A program made the translations under genes and the position numbers. Shown here piece after piece: positions 5,700 through 8,033 of a stretch of DNA of 8,033 nt. The notes under the pieces are model-generated. The model was not told the DNA's origin. It saw nothing but the letters and a program-made list of their open reading frames with translations, and did not search any database. Numbering within the stretch: the first letter of the stretch is position 1; each line of letters starts with the position of its first letter. Location: assembly GCA_947454695.1 (NCBI GenBank), contig CANGMW010000115.1, positions 1 to 8,033 of the forward strand, in the 5' to 3' direction. This DNA comes from Comamonadaceae bacterium. Its GTDB lineage: Bacteria; Pseudomonadota; Gammaproteobacteria; Burkholderiales; Burkholderiaceae_C.

Positions 5700-7721
5700 A
5701 TGAGCTTGTCCATCTCCCACCTGGGGCGCCGCAGCCTGACGGCGCTGGCCACCGCCCTCTTGCAGGGCTGGGTGATGGTGTTGTGTCTGGCCGCGGTGTT
5801 GTCGCTGCTGCGCGTGATGCAGATGGCCTGGCACTGGCCCAGCGGTTTGTCTGCGCCGCTGCCGGACTTGTGGGTCGTCGTGTTCCAAGGTGCCCGCTTT
5901 GACCTCAAGGTGTGCGCAGCCGCTGCGCTCCTGCTCTTGCCGGTGATGGCGGTGGCACCCGTGCGTTGGCATGGACGCCTCACCGGCGTGGTGGCGTTCA
6001 TCTTTGTCACCGCCTCCCTGATCAACCTGCATTACTTCGGCTTTTACAAAACACCCATCGACCCGGTGGTGTTCGGTGTGTTTGAAGACGACACCAAGGC
6101 CATCTTCCAGACGATCTGGAGTGACTTCCCCGTTACCCTCACGCTCTCGGTGCTGTTGGCCTGCAGCTGGCTGGCCATGGCGTCGCGGCGCATGCTGTAT
6201 GCGCGGCTGAGCGACTGGCTCAACCGGCGCCGTCACCAGGGGGTGGTTTTGCTGGCGGTACTGGTGGCTTTGTTCCTGCTGGTACTCACCACCAAAGGCA
6301 CTCTGCGTGCCATGGCGCTGGGGCGGCAAAACGTGTCGGTCACCACCTCGCAGTTTCTGAACGACATGGTGCCCAACGGCGTCATCGCTTTGAAGTTCGC
6401 CTGGGATGGCCGGCGCGACTCGCAAAACCTGAGCGACCCGCTGGTGGGCTTGCGCCATTGGGGCTATGGCGCTCCGCTGGAGGCCGCGCGCACCTTGGGC
6501 TTAACCGCCGCCGATGAGGCCAGCTTGCTGGCGGCCTTGCGGCGCGATGTGCCGCCCCCGGCAGCTGGCCAAAAGACGACACCCAAAAATCTGCTGTTTT
6601 TCCTGATGGAGTCCTGGAGCGCCGAGCCCTTTTTGTACCAGGCCAAAGACTTTGATGTGCTCGGGCGTTTGGCGCCCACCCTGAACGGGGCCTGCCACTT
6701 CTCCAACTTCGAATCCGCCCAGCCGGGCACGCACCCCTCGCTCGAAGCCATTTTGTTTTCCTCGCCCATCACCCCGCTCACGCTGGGCACGCAAGGCAAA
6801 CAAGCCATCCCCTGGGCGATTCCGGCGGTGTTAAAGCGTGCCGGTTACCGCACCCTGTTCGTCACGTCCGCACGTTCGGGCTGGCGCGATCTGGACCGCG
6901 TGCTCAAGGTGCAGGGCTTTGACGAGGTGGTGGACGCCAACACCTTGAAGGCCGCATACCCCGAGGCCACGCTGGGTATCTGGGGCGTGTGGGACAGCTA
7001 TGTGTTCAAGTACTTGTCCGAGCGACTCAAGCAGCCGCAAGACAAACCGCTGTTTGTGTTTGTGCTCACCAGCACCAACCACCCGCCGTATGACTTGCCC
7101 GCCGACTACCCACGCGTGCCACGCAATCTGGCCAAGTGGGGTGGTGAGCGCGACGCCGACACCTTCCTGCCCAACCTGGACACCTACCACTACGCCACCG
7201 ATTTGCTGGGCGGCTTGGTGCAAGAAGTGCAGGCCGGCCCGCTGCGGGCCAACACCGTTATGGCCGCGACGGGTGACCACAATGTGCGCAGCTTTGGCCT
7301 GTACGCCACACCCGAGCGCCGCTACCTGAAGAACCAGGTGCCGTTTGTGATCTGGGGTGATGGTCTGGACTGCGGGCCCCAACAGCAACTGCCGGCGAGC
7401 CACCGCGACATGTTCCCCACGCTCTTGCCGCTCATCGGTTCAGGCCAGGGCTATGTCGCTACCGGCCGCAACCTCTTGCTCAATCCGGCACAGCAAAGCA
7501 ATGCAGCACTGAACGCGCCGCGTGCCCTCACCTACTACGGCACAGCACGCAGCACGCAAGGCGCGTGGCTGCTGGGTGATGAGGCCTCTTTTGTTTGCAC
7601 ACCCACCACCGTACAAACCGGTCAAGCCTGCGCCTGGGATGCGCAGGCCGATGCGCAGGAGCGCGCCTTCCTCGGTTTACTGGACTGGCAGGTGCGCGTG
7701 GGATTGAAGTCGCCAAAGTAA
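5700..7721 (+). CDS. LTA synthase family membrane sulfatase / phosphoglycerol transferase-like protein
   Basis: A 673-residue inner-membrane protein with about five transmembrane segments (roughly 14-38, 69-87, 94-113, 144-162, 180-197) and a large periplasmic alkaline-phosphatase-fold domain (about 296-600), the layout of LtaS and OpgB/MdoB. Likely metal and catalytic residues by comparison with LtaS: E304 in LMESWS, nucleophile T344 in PGTHPS, and D526-H527 in TGDHN; H461 in TSTNHPPY matches a conserved substrate-binding His. All key positions are present, so it should be active. The family moves a glycerol-phosphate (or related) head group from phosphatidylglycerol to an acceptor. Gram-negative bacteria lack lipoteichoic acid, so the acceptor here is unknown; periplasmic glucan or another envelope glycan is possible. 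It starts 12 bp after ivd with no clear Shine-Dalgarno, and ends 16 bp before the carbonic anhydrase gene. The catabolic setting is unexpected. Confidence 0.88.
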   Translation: MSLSISHLGRRSLTALATALLQGWVMVLCLAAVLSLLRVMQMAWHWPSGLSAPLPDLWVVVFQGARFDLKVCAAAALLLLPVMAVAPVRWHGRLTGVVAFIFVTASLINLHYFGFYKTPIDPVVFGVFEDDTKAIFQTIWSDFPVTLTLSVLLACSWLAMASRRMLYARLSDWLNRRRHQGVVLLAVLVALFLLVLTTKGTLRAMALGRQNVSVTTSQFLNDMVPNGVIALKFAWDGRRDSQNLSDPLVGLRHWGYGAPLEAARTLGLTAADEASLLAALRRDVPPPAAGQKTTPKNLLFFLMESWSAEPFLYQAKDFDVLGRLAPTLNGACHFSNFESAQPGTHPSLEAILFSSPITPLTLGTQGKQAIPWAIPAVLKRAGYRTLFVTSARSGWRDLDRVLKVQGFDEVVDANTLKAAYPEATLGIWGVWDSYVFKYLSERLKQPQDKPLFVFVLTSTNHPPYDLPADYPRVPRNLAKWGGERDADTFLPNLDTYHYATDLLGGLVQEVQAGPLRANTVMAATGDHNVRSFGLYATPERRYLKNQVPFVIWGDGLDCGPQQQLPASHRDMFPTLLPLIGSGQGYVATGRNLLLNPAQQSNAALNAPRALTYYGTARSTQGAWLLGDEASFVCTPTTVQTGQACAWDAQADAQERAFLGLLDWQVRVGLKSPK

Positions 7722-7723
7722 GA

Positions 7724-7729
7724 AAGGGA
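7724..7729 (+). promoter_or_regulatory. Ribosome binding site of the carbonic anhydrase gene
   Basis: AAGGGA, eight bases before the ATG at 7738 in the 16-bp gap after the membrane sulfatase gene. It supports the chosen start and indicates independent ribosome loading for the next gene. Confidence 0.6.
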
Positions 7730-7737
7730 ACTACAAC

Positions 7738-8033
7738 ATGAGCAAATCCATCAACGATCTTTTTCAGCACAACCGGCAGTGGGCCGAGCAGATGGAGCGC
7801 GAGCGCCCCGGCTTTTTCACCGGGCTGGTCAAACAGCAAACACCCAAGTACATGTGGATCGGCTGCTCCGACAGCCGCGTGCCGGCCAACCAGATCACCG
7901 GGCTGGACCCGGGCGAGGTGTTCGTGCACCGCAACGTGGCCAATGTGGTGGTGCACTCGGATCTGAACGCGCTCTCGGCCATTCAGTTTGCGGTGGAGCG
8001 CCTCAAAGTCGAGAACATCATGGTGGTGGGCCA
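7738..8033 (+). CDS. can: Beta-class carbonic anhydrase (5' part, cut by window end)
   Basis: The first 98 codons of a beta-carbonic anhydrase, which interconverts carbon dioxide and bicarbonate in the cytoplasm using zinc. The reading frame is open to the window edge, so truncation is by the window, not by mutation. Seen: MSKSINDLFQHNRQWAEQM at the N-terminus, the signature WIGCSDSRVPANQI (40-53) with zinc ligand C43 and the D45/R47 dyad, then GEVFVHRNVANVV (59-71) and the start of the strand VENIMVVG. The next zinc ligands (a His-x2-Cys pair) should begin at residue 99, where the window stops. The full length is usually about 220 residues. Its position after ivd suggests that it provides bicarbonate to a biotin-dependent 3-methylcrotonyl-CoA carboxylase expected downstream; that part is inference. 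Confidence 0.94.
   Translation, partial: MSKSINDLFQHNRQWAEQMERERPGFFTGLVKQQTPKYMWIGCSDSRVPANQITGLDPGEVFVHRNVANVVVHSDLNALSAIQFAVERLKVENIMVVG

Noticed and set aside
5695..5700. A perfect TTGACA -35 hexamer just before the membrane sulfatase start
   Set aside because: No -10 lies 16-18 bp downstream, and any start site would fall inside the coding sequence. It is probably chance.
3963..6458. An 831-codon open frame on the minus strand covering the end of liuR, the thioesterase gene, ivd and part of the membrane sulfatase gene
   Set aside because: The thioesterase, ivd and sulfatase genes all lie in the same plus-strand frame, and the antisense frame is aligned codon for codon with them. It stops only where the sense strand uses TTA, CTA or TCA, which these GC-rich genes avoid; it ends at the first sense TTA at 6501. 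The His/Gln/Ala-rich product shows no domain.

Overview
The window is about 8 kb of densely packed, high-GC chromosomal DNA from a Gram-negative bacterium, most likely a betaproteobacterium of the order Burkholderiales (family Comamonadaceae or close; this is an inference from protein flavour, gene content and base composition, not a search). The heptose phosphatase GmhB points to an LPS-bearing outer membrane. I see no RNA genes, insertion sequences, phage genes or CRISPR arrays, and no gene-free stretch longer than about 140 bp.

Left part (1-2400, plus strand): three tandem genes for envelope precursors and housekeeping. They are gmhB (D,D-heptose 1,7-bisphosphate phosphatase, LPS core heptose supply), plsC (1-acyl-glycerol-3-phosphate acyltransferase, phospholipid synthesis) and a YgjP/SprT-like zinc metallopeptidase with a low-complexity N-terminal extension. 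Gaps are 8 and 28 bp. The block ends convergently, 28 bp from the next gene.

Middle and right part (2429-8033): a branched-chain amino-acid (leucine/isovalerate) degradation locus of the liu type. A metallo-beta-lactamase-fold hydrolase on the minus strand is divergent from a plus-strand array: a LiuR-like MerR regulator, a PaaI-type hotdog thioesterase, isovaleryl-CoA dehydrogenase, an LTA-synthase-family membrane sulfatase/phosphoglycerol transferase, and the start of a beta-class carbonic anhydrase cut off by the window edge. The 141-bp divergent intergenic region holds a perfect 24-bp palindrome that overlaps a good promoter for the hydrolase gene; it is the obvious candidate operator for the MerR regulator.

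How they fit together (inference): the MerR protein senses a catabolic intermediate and controls both directions. Isovaleryl-CoA dehydrogenase does the first committed oxidation, and the thioesterase can release CoA from stalled acyl-CoAs. The carbonic anhydrase probably supplies bicarbonate to the biotin-dependent 3-methylcrotonyl-CoA carboxylase expected downstream. The membrane phosphatidylglycerol-type transferase between ivd and the carbonic anhydrase gene is the one member that does not fit this pathway. I do not see a clearly new biological system. The points most worth checking are the palindrome, the Lys/Ala/Pro tail of the MerR protein, the embedded LTA-synthase homologue, and a beta-clamp-like peptide at the N-terminus of the SprT-like peptidase.
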